From positions 1 to 39,137 of the forward strand of contig CAJURK010000028.1 in the NCBI GenBank assembly GCA_910588745.1: a DNA stretch of 39,137 nt, in the 5' to 3' direction. The position numbers were made by a program, and so were the translations under genes. Positions 39,014 through 39,137 of the stretch are shown here, in pieces. Each line of letters opens with the position of its first letter. Within the stretch, counting starts at the first letter, position 1. Source of the DNA: an uncultured Dorea sp. GTDB lineage: Bacteria > Bacillota > Clostridia > Lachnospirales > Lachnospiraceae. The notes below the pieces were generated by a model. It was given only the letters and a program-made list of their open reading frames with translations. It had not been told where the DNA came from and made no database searches.

Positions 39014-39045
39014 CGGCGAAACCTTGTCCTCGTAAGGTTCCGCCG
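39014..39045 (-). terminator. Terminator of the second ChW gene
   Basis: CGGCGAAACC (39014-39023) and GGTTCCGCCG (39036-39045), then TATTTTATA on the minus strand, the same structure as at 36120-36151. Confidence 0.7.
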
Positions 39046-39058
39046 CAAATTAATTTAT

Positions 39059-39137
39059 TTACTTCTGTACAAAGGGTCTCTGCGTACTTCCGGGAGCCGG
39101 CGAACCTTTGGGAACCAGTTTAATCTCGATTCCTTCC
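39059..39137 (-). CDS. C-terminal end of a tandem ChW-repeat protein (truncated by the window)
   Basis: The visible 25 codons read EGIEIKLVPKGSPAPGST then QRPFVQK and stop, differing from the end of the neighbouring 903-aa protein at a single residue (Gln for Glu). The rest of the gene lies beyond the window. It is a recent duplicate transcribed in the same direction and upstream of the complete gene. Confidence 0.88.
   Translation of the reverse strand, partial: EGIEIKLVPKGSPAPGSTQRPFVQK

Larger units (their letters stand above)
38984..39137. repeat. Direct repeat, copy 2 (first copy 36090-36243)
   Basis: Offset is exactly 2,894 bp from copy 1 throughout, without indels. Differences are scattered single bases. 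Confidence 0.9.

Overview
The window looks like a chromosomal segment of an anaerobic, amino-acid-fermenting Firmicute, most probably a Lachnospiraceae member of the [Clostridium] scindens/hylemonae type (inference from protein style, strong Shine-Dalgarno sites, moderate GC and a Stickland proline reductase locus). No transposase, phage, CRISPR array or rRNA was seen.

Left edge (1-2997): a truncated tRNA-Gln(CUG), a LURP-one-related protein, and a NatAB-type ABC-2 exporter pair, closed by a bidirectional terminator shared with the prd operon.

Core (3032-19850, plus putP at 21625-23148): a compact selenium and proline-reductase island. On the minus strand lie tRNA-Sec (selC), then prdC, prdA, a small conserved prd protein, prdB (selenoprotein, UGA at codon 151), prdD, prdE and an amidohydrolase. 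Proline racemase prdF runs divergently on the plus strand, followed by a TetR regulator. A second minus-strand operon holds the whole selenium pathway: yedF, selD (itself a selenoprotein, UGA at codon 17), selA, selB, a LysR regulator, a class V aminotransferase/cysteine desulfurase-like enzyme and a DUF3343 Se/S-carrier-like protein. PutP next door would import proline. The set can therefore take up L-proline (PutP), racemise it (PrdF), reduce D-proline to 5-aminovalerate (PrdA/PrdB with PrdC as electron donor), and make and insert the selenocysteine needed by PrdB and SelD.

The most interesting signal is regulatory. A palindrome TATAGA-N5-TCTATA (perfect or with one mismatch) was found six times by eye, only upstream of prdC, prdF and yedF. 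In the yedF promoter two copies lie about 72 and 100 bp upstream of the predicted start, as expected for LysR activators, so the LysR gene in the selenium operon is the obvious candidate. A second notable point is that the prdD/prdE gene boundary aligns with the pyruvoyl-forming cleavage site of PrdA.

Between the selenium operon and a methyltransferase gene (19851-20604) lie the yedF promoter, a 270-nt tract with almost no G on the plus strand, and a 203-bp hairpin with 46-bp arms of unknown nature.

Right part (23444-39137): an M18 aminopeptidase, a membrane acyltransferase, an AT-rich islet with an XRE/membrane protein and a 56-aa membrane peptide, a polar amino acid ABC transporter, WYL regulator and YaaA, rubrerythrin with a PerR/Fur-like box, a class II aldolase, an MBL-fold hydrolase, an acyl-CoA ligase, and a secreted transglutaminase-like/ChW-repeat protein. 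A tandem copy of the last gene begins at the right edge.
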